Assembly: GCA_030248195.1 (NCBI GenBank)
Contig: JASAND010028466.1
Span: forward strand, 1-64,000
Direction: 5' to 3'
Length of the DNA: 64,000 nt
Source: Trissonchulus latispiculum
Lineage: Eukaryota; Nematoda; Enoplea; Enoplida; Ironidae
The position numbers and the translations under genes were made by a program. This document shows, piece by piece, positions 9,960-17,720 of this stretch. Under the pieces are notes generated by a model. The model ran no database searches. It saw only the letters and a program-made list of their open reading frames with translations, and was not told where the DNA came from. Position 1 is the stretch's first letter; the number at the start of each line of letters is the position of its first letter.

Positions 9960-10265
9960 TTAGTCCGACTCGACTCCGTCCGCAGTATCTCCTGACAGAG
10001 GCACGTAGAACAAGTAGAGCTCAATGGCTGTCTTCTTATGAAGAATGTGGGCCACAGTCTGTTTCGGGAAGCGTTCCACATCCGTAAGTGCAATGGGGAC
10101 CAAAGTTCCAGTACCATTGTTGACAATCATAGAGACTTTACGTTTGCCTCTCAAGAGATTGCTAATCCGAGTGATCCAAGTCTCACTGTCCATGGGCACA
10201 CGGTCGTCAATTTGTATCCATTTCAAGCCAAAGTTTGGCTCGTTATGTTCGTATGGTTCAATCAT
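9960..10265 (-). CDS. Hypothetical element protein, 101 residues
   Basis: Intact minus-strand ORF with an acidic carboxy end and no recognised domain or membrane segment. A candidate box AATAAAAGG lies on the minus strand at 10320-10328, overlapping the end of the Bcl-2-like gene and about 61 nt before this ATG. Its 3' end faces the hairpin at 9923-9938. The function is unknown. Confidence 0.55.
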   Translation of the reverse strand: MIEPYEHNEPNFGLKWIQIDDRVPMDSETWITRISNLLRGKRKVSMIVNNGTGTLVPIALTDVERFPKQTVAHILHKKTAIELYLFYVPLSGDTADGVESD

Positions 10266-10310
10266 GTTTGTTGTGGGTTGGTTGAGTGGTTGTTGATGCT
10301 TAGATGTTGT

Positions 10311-10640
10311 TCAGCGGTTCCTTTTATTAATTTCGTCTGTAATCGTAGCCGTGATTACGCAATCATGATTGCGCAACCATCTCCAACCGCAGTGATTGTA
10401 TATTGCTACTGCACACCATAGATCAGTTACGTGATGGTTCAGTTTGTACTCTGCTGTAAGAGCTTTTGCGAAGGCGACAAATACGAATACTCGAGGTATC
10501 ACATTTATTCCGTCGCTAAATAGGTAATCTGCAATCTTCATCAGCGAATCAAGACATGGCCGGGCTTGTCTTGCCATTTGCACTATTTCCTGATTGGGTG
10601 ATATCCTGCAGCTTTGGACAAAGCGGAGTACATGCTCCAT
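10311..10640 (-). CDS. Bcl-2-like protein (BH1 and BH2 motifs)
   Basis: 109 residues from the ATG at 10640 (or 112 from 10649). Residues about 40-62 read LFSDGINVIPRVFVFVAFAK, matching the BH1 helix pair pattern DGxNxxRxxxFxxF. Residues about 84-90 (CGWRWL) sit where BH2 has GGW. Spacing between the two is as in Bcl-2 proteins. There is no carboxy-terminal membrane anchor and the protein is short at the amino end, so BH4/BH3 regions are reduced or absent. Bcl-2 family proteins of large DNA viruses block apoptosis, and that role is inferred here. The start is placed so that the ORF does not run under the divergent gene at 10684. A TATATA box lies about 31-38 nt upstream. Confidence 0.6.
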   Translation of the reverse strand: MEHVLRFVQSCRISPNQEIVQMARQARPCLDSLMKIADYLFSDGINVIPRVFVFVAFAKALTAEYKLNHHVTDLWCAVAIYNHCGWRWLRNHDCVITATITDEINKRNR

Positions 10641-10683
10641 GATAATCATAAAAGGATGGGAGGTATTGAGTATATATGTAGGT
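10641..10683. promoter_or_regulatory. Short divergent promoter
   Basis: 43 nt separate the Bcl-2-like ATG (10640, minus) from the membrane-protein ATG (10684, plus). The interval contains CATAAAAGG on the plus strand (10647-10655, 35 nt before the plus ATG) and a palindromic TATATA (about 10671-10678) placed for the minus gene. Confidence 0.5.
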
Positions 10684-11088
10684 ATGTTAAGAATGGAACT
10701 AAAACGACTTCTACTTATTACATTAGTGGTGACTATCACTGTCACTAGTATTAGCATATTCACTTTGAATGTAACTCTTCCAGTATCCCGAAATGATACA
10801 TTTGATCCTATCACTATTAGTTTACTACCAGATAGAAAAACTGAGCTAGTTCAGAATAATCTGAAGGAGACGCTCAGCGAAAAGCAGTTGCACAAAATGC
10901 AGCAATTTATGCACAAGTGTTTCAACCAAAACTGTAAAATCAGCGAAAATCCCAGCCTTCTTTGCCCATATAAGGCGGAGCAGTACAGTATGCAACTCTG
11001 TATGGCAGATGACAAACAAATAATGTTTGCTAAAATAGGGAAGATGTACATTACAAGAGAAGACATGCTCAGAATATATGAGCTATGA
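10684..11088 (+). CDS. Small type II membrane protein, hypothetical
   Basis: 134 residues starting MLRMELKR, then a hydrophobic segment (residues about 8-29) and an outer region with four cysteines. This topology suggests a signal-anchor membrane protein. No family was recognised. Start chosen at 10684, 35 nt after an ATAAAAGG box; a second ATG at 10693 is equally possible. Candidate envelope or host-membrane protein by topology only. Confidence 0.5.
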   Translation: MLRMELKRLLLITLVVTITVTSISIFTLNVTLPVSRNDTFDPITISLLPDRKTELVQNNLKETLSEKQLHKMQQFMHKCFNQNCKISENPSLLCPYKAEQYSMQLCMADDKQIMFAKIGKMYITREDMLRIYEL

Positions 11089-11125
11089 CAACCAAAGTTA
11101 ATAAAAGGGATTGATGACCGAAATT

Positions 11126-11134
11126 AATAAAAGG
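11126..11134 (+). promoter_or_regulatory. AATAAAAGG box before the zinc-finger/NADAR locus
   Basis: AATAAAAGG lies 29 nt before the ATG at 11157. A second copy is at 11099-11107. The same motif precedes several other element genes at similar distance. Confidence 0.45.
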
Positions 11135-11156
11135 AACTAGTAAACTGATTATTTTT

Positions 11157-11468
11157 ATGATGACAGCAAGACAATTAAGGTTTTGCACCTACTGTGGAAA
11201 GGATTACGTTAACTTGAAATCACTCAACAATCACATTGCTCTACAACATGGCAACTATTTGCAAGACATGCAACCTTACCTTCCCGGACCTGAAGGAGAA
11301 GCGAAGGCACATGCGAGATGGCCACCCTCGTCTATGCTGTGGCCAAGTCTTCAACACAATGAGAGATTTGCGATGGCACAAAGACCAACATCACAAGAAC
11401 GAAGGGAGAAAGAGGCGACAGACGAGAACGGAAGGCTACGTGAAGACGAAAACGAGACGCGGAGATGA
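11157..11468 (+). CDS. Short ORF with one C2H2 finger overlapping the NADAR gene
   Basis: 103-codon frame beginning just after the AATAAAAGG box. Its first 35 residues form a complete C2H2 finger (FCTYCGKDY followed by paired His). After about residue 31 the sequence looks like an out-of-frame reading of the next gene, which continues with two more fingers in the +1 frame. It may be a separate short protein, the first part of one protein broken by a frameshift, or a translated leader. The overlap with the next ATG (11248) favours leaky scanning or a frame change. Confidence 0.4.
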   Translation: MMTARQLRFCTYCGKDYVNLKSLNNHIALQHGNYLQDMQPYLPGPEGEAKAHARWPPSSMLWPSLQHNERFAMAQRPTSQERREKEATDENGRLREDENETRR

Positions 11469-11940
11469 TTTGCTGCTATTTACAAACCTGAATCATCCCT
11501 TTTCCAACTACTACAAGGCCAACTTTATCGTATATGGAGTGCCCTTCAGGAGTGTCATGCAATTCTACGTGGCAGAAAAGGCAAGATGGCTTGGAGAGTT
11601 CGACAAGTTCAATCGAATTGTACAAGCCTGGACGCCTGAGGAAGCAATTCATATTGGAACAACTCTACCAACAGAGAACGATGAAGATTGGGAGAGGATG
11701 CGTGCTTCGGTGGTGGAAATTGGCGTCAGGGAAAAGGTGCGGCAAAATGCTGATATTGAGCGGCTACTGATGGACACTGGTGATGGGATAATTGCGGCTG
11801 CTACAGGATCAATAGACAATTATTGGGGTATTGGTCTGGATGCGGATGATCGCCTTGCCATAAACCCAAAGAAATGGCGTGGTGACAACGTTCTTGGCAA
11901 GATGTTGATGAAGATTAGAGAAGAAGCCAGAACCTGCTAA
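11248..11940 (+). CDS. C2H2 zinc-finger plus NADAR-domain protein
   Basis: 230 residues from the ATG at 11248, which has a strong context (A at -3, G at +4). Two C2H2 fingers occupy about residues 1-50 and a basic linker follows. From about residue 75 to the end there is a full NADAR (YbiA/DUF1768) domain: HPFSNYY, VMQFYVAEKAR, DWERMR, LLMDTGDG, DNYWGIG and LGKMLM in the family order. NADAR enzymes act on ADP-ribose N-glycosidic bonds, and some remove ADP-ribose from guanine in nucleic acid. At the position of the Glu that I recall as catalytic in E. coli YbiA this protein has Met, so activity may be altered. Fused fingers suggest nucleic-acid targeting. Confidence 0.75.
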   Translation: MATICKTCNLTFPDLKEKRRHMRDGHPRLCCGQVFNTMRDLRWHKDQHHKNEGRKRRQTRTEGYVKTKTRRGDDLLLFTNLNHPFSNYYKANFIVYGVPFRSVMQFYVAEKARWLGEFDKFNRIVQAWTPEEAIHIGTTLPTENDEDWERMRASVVEIGVREKVRQNADIERLLMDTGDGIIAAATGSIDNYWGIGLDADDRLAINPKKWRGDNVLGKMLMKIREEARTC

Positions 11941-11964
11941 CTGATGAACTTTTGTGTAATTGTG

Positions 11965-11997
11965 AACGTTGTAAACAATAAAAACAACGTTTCCGCC
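11965..11997 (+). terminator. Hairpin with AATAAA in its loop, followed by TTCCGCC
   Basis: Perfect 8-bp stem (11965-11972 with 11984-11991), an 11-nt loop containing AATAAA (11977-11982), then TTCCGCC (11991-11997). It serves as the end of the NADAR gene. The same A-rich box lies 33 nt before the ATPase ATG, so one site may serve both functions. Confidence 0.55.
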
Positions 11998-12011
11998 AAT
12001 CATCAAACACG

Positions 12012-12659
12012 ATGAAAATGGCACTTATACCTACTCCTTTTTTGATGCTACAGCATCCATTTACCTGCATAGTTGCAGCGCCAACTAAAGCTGGAAAGAC
12101 TACATTCGTTTCAAAGCTATTACAGCATGCGGATCAAATGATCCAACCCCAACCAGATCGGATTTTGTGGTGTTACACCGAATGGCAAGAAGCCTATGAA
12201 AATCTACCCTATGTTACCTTTCAAAAGGGACTACCAAATTTAGAAGAACTGAAACGTAACAAGCATATGAACACTCTCATCGTTTTGGATGATCTCATGT
12301 CAGAAGTAACAAAGGATTCGAAACTGGTGGAATTGTTTACGCGTGGGTGCCATCACTGGTCCTGCAGCGTAATACACATCACTCAAGACATATTCTTTGC
12401 AAGGAGGACAAGCAGGATAAATGCTCAGTACATTGTACTAATGAAGAATCCTGCCGACAAGCTAACTCCACTGAATCTCGCCAAGCAAATGTACCCTGGT
12501 CAAGTAGACGGCTTCATGCAAGCCTTCAATCATGCCACAAGCAAGCCTCATGGATACCTGCTGATTGATCTGGATCAAGCAACACCAGAAGAATTTCGAC
12601 TGCGAACAAACATATTTCCAGATGAACTTAATGGAGTGTATACACTAAAGAAGACATAA
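12012..12659 (+). CDS. Genome-packaging ATPase (FtsK/HerA, A32-like)
   Basis: 215 residues. Walker A APTKAGKTT at residues 23-31, Walker B LIVLDDLM at 89-96, and a polar sensor motif ITQD at 123-126. This is the compact packaging ATPase shared by Polintons, virophages and nucleocytoplasmic large DNA viruses, which pumps DNA into the capsid. The length is typical. The start is the first ATG, 33 nt after an ATAAAA box. It is followed by a small gap and then the chain of overlapping virion genes. Confidence 0.9.
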   Translation: MKMALIPTPFLMLQHPFTCIVAAPTKAGKTTFVSKLLQHADQMIQPQPDRILWCYTEWQEAYENLPYVTFQKGLPNLEELKRNKHMNTLIVLDDLMSEVTKDSKLVELFTRGCHHWSCSVIHITQDIFFARRTSRINAQYIVLMKNPADKLTPLNLAKQMYPGQVDGFMQAFNHATSKPHGYLLIDLDQATPEEFRLRTNIFPDELNGVYTLKKT

Positions 12660-12697
12660 ATACATGCGGTGTAAACGATATTAACCGTAAGAAATAC

Positions 12698-12704
12698 ATA
12701 AAAG
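12698..12704 (+). promoter_or_regulatory. ATAAAAG box before the virion gene chain
   Basis: ATAAAAG centred about 35 nt before the ATG at 12734. It is the only well-placed copy before the eight overlapping ORFs that run to 18160. Confidence 0.45.
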
Positions 12705-12733
12705 CTATTCCCGATTAATGTATCATCAGCGAT

Positions 12734-13072
12734 ATGGCTCAACGATTTGAAAAGAACGCAGACTATTTGAGTGTTCTATGCAAGTGTAACCCAAAACAAC
12801 GTAAAGCTATACTCAAGACAGCAGACAATCAGCTCATTGGAGTCATTTGTGACTGTGTGGAAAACGTACTAGCGGGTAACGTACCGCTTAGCGACGAAGA
12901 AAAGCATCGTCTGAGAAAACATATCAACGTTCTCAGAAGAATTCGCGCAAAGAAGACTTTGGCCAGCAAACGAAAGGAGATTGTTCAACACGGAGGATTC
13001 TTGCCTGCAGTTTTGGCTCCTCTCATTGGCGTTGTTGGTGGATTACTCAGCGATCTGATACTCAGAAGATGA
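12734..13072 (+). CDS. Small virion-associated protein with basic body and hydrophobic Gly-rich tail
   Basis: 112 residues: a Lys/Arg-rich helical body, then HGGFLPAVLAPLIGVVGGLL near the end. This layout occurs in small proteins next to capsid genes in animal Polintons and adintoviruses and resembles adenoviral core/membrane-active peptides. The role is inferred. Its stop overlaps the next ATG (ATGA). Confidence 0.6.
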   Translation: MAQRFEKNADYLSVLCKCNPKQRKAILKTADNQLIGVICDCVENVLAGNVPLSDEEKHRLRKHINVLRRIRAKKTLASKRKEIVQHGGFLPAVLAPLIGVVGGLLSDLILRR

Positions 13073-13638
13073 TGGAATATTCAGTACTGGTTAGACCAGA
13101 TTATTTCGAACAACATGGAGAAGTTGCAGCCCAGCAAATCAAGGAAGCGCTGGAGCAGAAAGTACCCTCAGATGTGAAACTTGCCTTATACCGCCAGCAA
13201 AACTACCGGAACCGGCTGATTAAAGAAAAGCCCAAAACGACAATGACTGTTAAAAGGGAGTCATCTCCCCAGACTGACAGCATTATTGTGGATAACCTTC
13301 CACCAGCAGTTCAAACGAAAGGTAGAATGCTTATCCAGCATTTGCAAGGCATTAAGGGTTTTAGAGTAAACGATAGGGGAGAAATTGAGTATAAAGGACA
13401 AATTGCCCCTGACTCACGGATATTTGATCTTATTAATGACTTTGTCAGGAAACGGAAGACAAAATCGTCTCAACCTGGCGACGATTTATTTGTCGAAGCT
13501 CTACGAGATAGCAATGTACCCCGCGAATTTATAGGTAACTCAGCTCGATGGGCTGATATTCGAAAGCATAAAAAGCAAATTGGACGCGGATCTAATATAT
13601 CCAGTGCTCTAAAACGTTTAAAATGGAAGCGATCTTAG
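13069..13638 (+). CDS. Unrecognised Polinton protein, 189 residues
   Basis: Intact ORF overlapping its neighbours by 4 and 16 nt. It is charged with a strongly basic carboxy end (KKQIGRGSNISSALKRLKWKR) and has no enzyme motif. Position between the small core-like protein and the integrase, with the same tight overlaps, suggests a virion or assembly protein. I cannot name the family. Confidence 0.65.
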   Translation: MMEYSVLVRPDYFEQHGEVAAQQIKEALEQKVPSDVKLALYRQQNYRNRLIKEKPKTTMTVKRESSPQTDSIIVDNLPPAVQTKGRMLIQHLQGIKGFRVNDRGEIEYKGQIAPDSRIFDLINDFVRKRKTKSSQPGDDLFVEALRDSNVPREFIGNSARWADIRKHKKQIGRGSNISSALKRLKWKRS

Positions 13639-14687
13639 ATGAACTCTATTATAACCCTAGCAAAAACACTGCTTTCACAGGTCAGCAGGCACTGCTGAGT
13701 AAAGCTGCCGGTGCTACTGCCCAAAATGTGCGAGACTATCTCAAGAAGCAGTATACCTATACTATGCACAAACCCATCAAGCGAAACTATAGAAGAAGGC
13801 GCTATGAAGTTGCTGGAATAGATAAGCTTTGGCAGGTCGATTTGGCCGACATGGTCAGAGTAGCAGATGACAACGATGGGTACAAGTATCTACTTACTTG
13901 TGTTGACGTCTTCTCCAAGTACGCTTGGGTTGCTCCAGTCAAATCAAAGGCAGGTACAGAAGTAGCCAATGCCTTTAAATCCATTTTGGACAGCGGGCGA
14001 TTACCTAAAGCTCTACAATCAGACAAGGGAAAGGAATTTCTCAACAGCACTTTTCAGAAACTGCTGAAGGAAAACGACATTCACTTTTACACATGCAACA
14101 ATCCCGATATCAAGTGTAGTCTTGTTGAGAGGTTTAACAGAACCATAAAGACAAAACTATTCAAGTACTTTACCAAAAACAGAACCTACAGATACATAGA
14201 TGTGCTGCCTCAACTGGTAGCAGGATATAACGATTCCAAACACCGAAGCATTAAAATGAGTCCAAATATGGCCTCGGATCCACAAAACCAGTATAAGGTC
14301 TTCAAGAACCTATATGGTAAAATAGTACCATTTAAGGCCCCGACATTTAGTGAAGGAGATATTGTGAGAATTAGCCGATCAAAAGGCATTTTTGAAAAGG
14401 GATATCTCCCAAATTGGTCAGAAGAACTGTTTAAAATTACCAAACTTTCTCCAGGCCAACCTCCAATGTACAAACTAAGTGACATGCAAGGGGAACCAAT
14501 TGAGGGTGGTTTCTATGAGGAGGAACTTCAGGCAATAACTGAACCAGAGACGTATTGGATCGAAAAGATCATAAAAACTAGAGGTAGAGGCAAACATAAG
14601 CAATATCTGGTCAAGTGGTTAGGATACCCTGACAAATTTAACAGCTGGATTAACGAAAATGACGGATTTTTACCTTCATCTACCTAG
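13623..14687 (+). CDS. INT: Polinton integrase (rve) with carboxy-terminal chromodomain
   Basis: 354 residues. The catalytic DDE residues are D73 (QVDLADM), D134 (LQSDKGKEF) and E169 (VERFNRT). An amino-terminal helical and basic region precedes the core. Residues about 308-350 form a chromodomain (YWIEKI, KQYLVKWLGY, NSWINE). The integrase joins element DNA to the host chromosome; the chromodomain may steer insertion toward methylated-histone chromatin, as proposed for chromoviruses. The ORF is complete and overlaps its neighbours by 16 and 29 nt. Confidence 0.93.
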   Translation: MEAILDELYYNPSKNTAFTGQQALLSKAAGATAQNVRDYLKKQYTYTMHKPIKRNYRRRRYEVAGIDKLWQVDLADMVRVADDNDGYKYLLTCVDVFSKYAWVAPVKSKAGTEVANAFKSILDSGRLPKALQSDKGKEFLNSTFQKLLKENDIHFYTCNNPDIKCSLVERFNRTIKTKLFKYFTKNRTYRYIDVLPQLVAGYNDSKHRSIKMSPNMASDPQNQYKVFKNLYGKIVPFKAPTFSEGDIVRISRSKGIFEKGYLPNWSEELFKITKLSPGQPPMYKLSDMQGEPIEGGFYEEELQAITEPETYWIEKIIKTRGRGKHKQYLVKWLGYPDKFNSWINENDGFLPSST

Positions 14688-15495
14688 CAATACAAACAAC
14701 TTTAACACTTTAAGCAGTTTTAGTGTAAAGCTTCCACACCGTATAGATCTGGACGGCCAATGGGAAGTTGCTCTTGTTGAGTTTATTTATCCCGTGACAT
14801 GGGCTAATCTAGGCAGAAAAGTTGACGCTATAGCGAGTATTCATTTCTCTGATGACAGCTCAAAGGCTAAAGCTCTTCCTGCAAGACATTACGCAACAGT
14901 GGAAGATTTATGCGAAGGCATAAACAAGAGCATTCAGTATATGAAAAATGAGACCGGTGAAGTGGCTGAGTGCAAGTTCTACTTTGACAAAGACCTACAT
15001 CGTGTAGTGTTTAAAGTGTTTGAAAACCCAGACAATCTTGAGCACCCAAACTTTTTCAGTATCAAGTTTAGCGAAAAGTTGGCGTATATGCTGGGTTTCA
15101 ATGAAAGACTGCTAGATTCTCAGCCGCCTACTGAGGAAAGAGAAGATATTGACGACTGGGATTCTCTCACGTCAAGCGTCGTTACAAAACACAAGATTAT
15201 TGCAACTGGAGAACCCGATATGAGGGCTGGATTCTATTCCATGTACGTCTACTGTGACATTGTAGCACCTCAAATCGTCGGAAATACAACTGCGCCCATT
15301 CTGAGAGTCGTTCACGTTGAAGGTGAACACGGAGACATTATAGATAAGATATACAACAACCCGCACTACGTTCCAGTACTAAAAAAGGAGTTTGACACAA
15401 TCGAAATCAATATAAACGACGATAATGCTAGACACATTGCATTCAATTACGGAAGAGTGTTTGCAAAACTGCACTTTAGAAGACAGCAATTATGA
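14659..15495 (+). CDS. Minor capsid protein (penton-like, single jelly roll)
   Basis: 278 residues. The start TDFYLHLPSN with LPHRIDLDGQWEVALVEF soon after is the pattern I associate with the Polinton minor capsid protein, which forms the vertices. No signal peptide. It overlaps the integrase end by 29 nt and the next ATG by 4 nt. The order (minor capsid, small protein, major capsid, protease) matches other animal Polintons. Confidence 0.8.
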   Translation: MTDFYLHLPSNTNNFNTLSSFSVKLPHRIDLDGQWEVALVEFIYPVTWANLGRKVDAIASIHFSDDSSKAKALPARHYATVEDLCEGINKSIQYMKNETGEVAECKFYFDKDLHRVVFKVFENPDNLEHPNFFSIKFSEKLAYMLGFNERLLDSQPPTEEREDIDDWDSLTSSVVTKHKIIATGEPDMRAGFYSMYVYCDIVAPQIVGNTTAPILRVVHVEGEHGDIIDKIYNNPHYVPVLKKEFDTIEININDDNARHIAFNYGRVFAKLHFRRQQL

Positions 15496-15905
15496 GAACT
15501 CCATATTATCCCGAAAGCGTGAAAACCTGGGAGCATAGTTTGCTTCAAACAGGTGGGGCATTTTACAAAGGTGTGCCCTATCAGCGTGGTGGTGGATTCG
15601 GTAAAGTACTTGGTGGCATCTTCAGAGCTATATGGCCGACAGTCCGAAAAATTGGTGCTGAAGTAGGCAAAGAAGCACTACGGACAGGCTCAGAGGTCGC
15701 GAGAGACTACTTGAATAGAGGCGAAGACATTGGAACGTCGTTTAAACGACACTCAAAACAAGCCGTCGGTCGAGTCTTGGAAACCACGGGTAAGGACTTA
15801 CAGGAAGGAAGAGGCCTCGGATCAAGAAAGCGCACCAATAACATAAAAACAATAGGCAGAAGCAAAGCTAAGCGTCGAAAAAGAGACATTTTAGACTATG
15901 ACTAA
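15492..15905 (+). CDS. Small Gly-rich/basic core or pVI-like protein
   Basis: 137 residues: an amino end with YYPES, a Gly-rich GGGFGKVLGGIFRAIWP segment, an amphipathic helix region and a basic tail (SKAKRRKRD). It resembles the small membrane-active/core proteins encoded beside the major capsid gene in adintovirus-like elements. Likely packaged with the genome and cleaved by the protease (inference). Confidence 0.6.
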   Translation: MRTPYYPESVKTWEHSLLQTGGAFYKGVPYQRGGGFGKVLGGIFRAIWPTVRKIGAEVGKEALRTGSEVARDYLNRGEDIGTSFKRHSKQAVGRVLETTGKDLQEGRGLGSRKRTNNIKTIGRSKAKRRKRDILDYD

Positions 15906-17235
15906 GCGACTTGACGCAAATTCTGTTCCCGGTTTCAAGAGTGAACTGGACTTATTCTCACTCCCACCCACTCAGGTGGCCGTTGAGAAAGGATACTGGT
16001 CAGAATATTACCCTCAAAACCCTGTAACCAATTCTGGTCCATACAGGATATTCGTCCCAAGGGACGCGTACATGCTAGATCTTAACAAAAACTACCTTTA
16101 CATAAAACTCAGAGTGGTATCGGATGCTGGCGCAGCTGTGACTCAGACGGCAGCTGCTGATGGAACTGTAGACGCGGATGACTTTCCCGTTGCTCCCATC
16201 AATTTGATTGGGAAAACCCTATTTGAGCGCCTTATAGTTAAACTCAGCGACAAGGAAATTTACAACTCTGGCCCACTTTATGCATACCAAGCGTACTTGG
16301 AGACTCTGCTAAACTACGGATGGGACGCCAAAAACTCTCATCAGCAACTAAGTTTGTTTTACAAGGATGACAATTTTGAACTAGACTCAAAAGCAGCTGG
16401 AAAGAGAGCCAAACCGTTTCTAGATAACAACGCGGTTGAACTACTGGCTCCACTGCATTGTGACTTGTTTAAGCAGGAAAGATACTTGCTGAGCGATTGT
16501 GAGCTAGCACTGGAATTACACAGAAACAGCGATAATTTCTGTCTAATCAGTAATGGTACAAAGTACAAGATATTAGTAGACGATATTAGATGGTACGTCT
16601 GGAAAGTAAAGCCACAAGAGTCCCTTTCCCTAGCAATCGAACAAATCTTGCAGACGCCAAATACGGCAAAATATCCTATACGAAGGATTAAAATGGCTAC
16701 AAGACATATAGCTGCAGGATCTCAGCATATAATTGAAAACTCAATTTATAGTGGTCAATTACCACGAAGAGTGGTCATAAGCCTTGTAGATGCTGAAGCA
16801 TTCAACGGATCTTTCACAAAGAACCCTTTCAAGTTTGAACACTGCAATGTCACAGAAATTGCCCTTAAATGTGGCGACGAATATGTGCCCAAGTATCCCT
16901 TGAAGATGGACTGGAAAACTTATCAGTACAGTTTTCCATACATGTACCTCTACGAAAACTGCGACATGGCCAACTTGGATAGGGGCATGGATATATCCTA
17001 CAACAACTTTGTTAAAGGATTCACCATGTTCACCTTTAGTCTAACTGCCGATAACGTGGATACTGGAGCTATGGAATTGATTAGAGAAGGCGACTTGAGC
17101 CTCTGCATGAATCTGAAGGAGCCTTTGCCTGCTGCGGATTTCCCTCAAGGCATCGTCATAATCATATATGGAGAATTTGATAACTTGATTGCCATTGATG
17201 CCAACAGAACACCATTCTTTGACTACGCAATATGA
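15898..17235 (+). CDS. MCP: Major capsid protein (double jelly roll, hexon-like)
   Basis: 445 residues, intact. The sequence matches the pattern of the invertebrate protein family often annotated as F54H12.2-like and assigned as Polinton major capsid protein: an early YPQNPVTNSGPY region, LFERLIVKLSDKEI, a central KYPIRRIKMATRHI and a terminal strand-rich block. It assembles as trimers into the capsid shell. It overlaps its neighbours by 8 and 4 nt. It starts at the first ATG of the frame. Confidence 0.85.
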   Translation: MTKRLDANSVPGFKSELDLFSLPPTQVAVEKGYWSEYYPQNPVTNSGPYRIFVPRDAYMLDLNKNYLYIKLRVVSDAGAAVTQTAAADGTVDADDFPVAPINLIGKTLFERLIVKLSDKEIYNSGPLYAYQAYLETLLNYGWDAKNSHQQLSLFYKDDNFELDSKAAGKRAKPFLDNNAVELLAPLHCDLFKQERYLLSDCELALELHRNSDNFCLISNGTKYKILVDDIRWYVWKVKPQESLSLAIEQILQTPNTAKYPIRRIKMATRHIAAGSQHIIENSIYSGQLPRRVVISLVDAEAFNGSFTKNPFKFEHCNVTEIALKCGDEYVPKYPLKMDWKTYQYSFPYMYLYENCDMANLDRGMDISYNNFVKGFTMFTFSLTADNVDTGAMELIREGDLSLCMNLKEPLPAADFPQGIVIIIYGEFDNLIAIDANRTPFFDYAI

Positions 17236-17720
17236 ATACTAAAGAGATTACAGAAACGATGAAACGATGTAAAGACTTCATTGGGGTATTTGCCAGTGAT
17301 TGTCTACCAAACATCAAGTCAAGACCTGCCTGCTTTGTTGCCAACACCGACCCCGCAGATCAACCTGGCCAACACTGGGTTGCACTCTATGTTGGTAACA
17401 ATATAGAATACTTTGACAGTTATGGACTGCCTCCCATTGCTGAATTTGGCAAGTACGATGTTAATAAATACAACCCTTATTGCCTCCAGAACTTTGATAC
17501 TAACGTTTGTGGAGAATACTGCATCTACTTTCTACTCAAACGATGCCAAGGGCATAGTCTTGAATCTATTGTGGAATACCTGAGAAGGTGTGACAACGAC
17601 CGGGTTGTAAAGAAGTTTGTGGACAGGATACGAGCAACGTGTGAAGCTGGTGGACAGTGCTGCAAATGCCGATCGTCAACGTTGTGCTTACTGGAAAGCT
17701 TGGTAAAGAAATTGCCCTGA
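17232..17720 (+). CDS. PRO: Adenain-like capsid maturation protease
   Basis: 162 residues with the Ulp1/adenain cysteine protease triad: H48 (QHWVALYV), D62 (EYFDSYG), the oxyanion Gln Q86, and C93 (NVCGEYCIYF). The length fits. It processes capsid and core precursors during maturation. A Cys cluster near the end (QCCKCRSS) is unusual. It starts by a 4-nt overlap with the capsid gene and its last 55-64 nt overlap the TBP-like gene. Confidence 0.9.
   Translation: MNTKEITETMKRCKDFIGVFASDCLPNIKSRPACFVANTDPADQPGQHWVALYVGNNIEYFDSYGLPPIAEFGKYDVNKYNPYCLQNFDTNVCGEYCIYFLLKRCQGHSLESIVEYLRRCDNDRVVKKFVDRIRATCEAGGQCCKCRSSTLCLLESLVKKLP

Noticed and set aside
10594..10683. Longer amino end for the membrane protein
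   Set aside because: That frame starts at TTG and runs through the divergent promoter; the ATG at 10684 fits the promoter box spacing.
10641..10814. Longer 167-residue form of the Bcl-2-like ORF
   Set aside because: The added part is antisense to the signal-anchor region of the divergent gene and adds no Bcl-2-like sequence.
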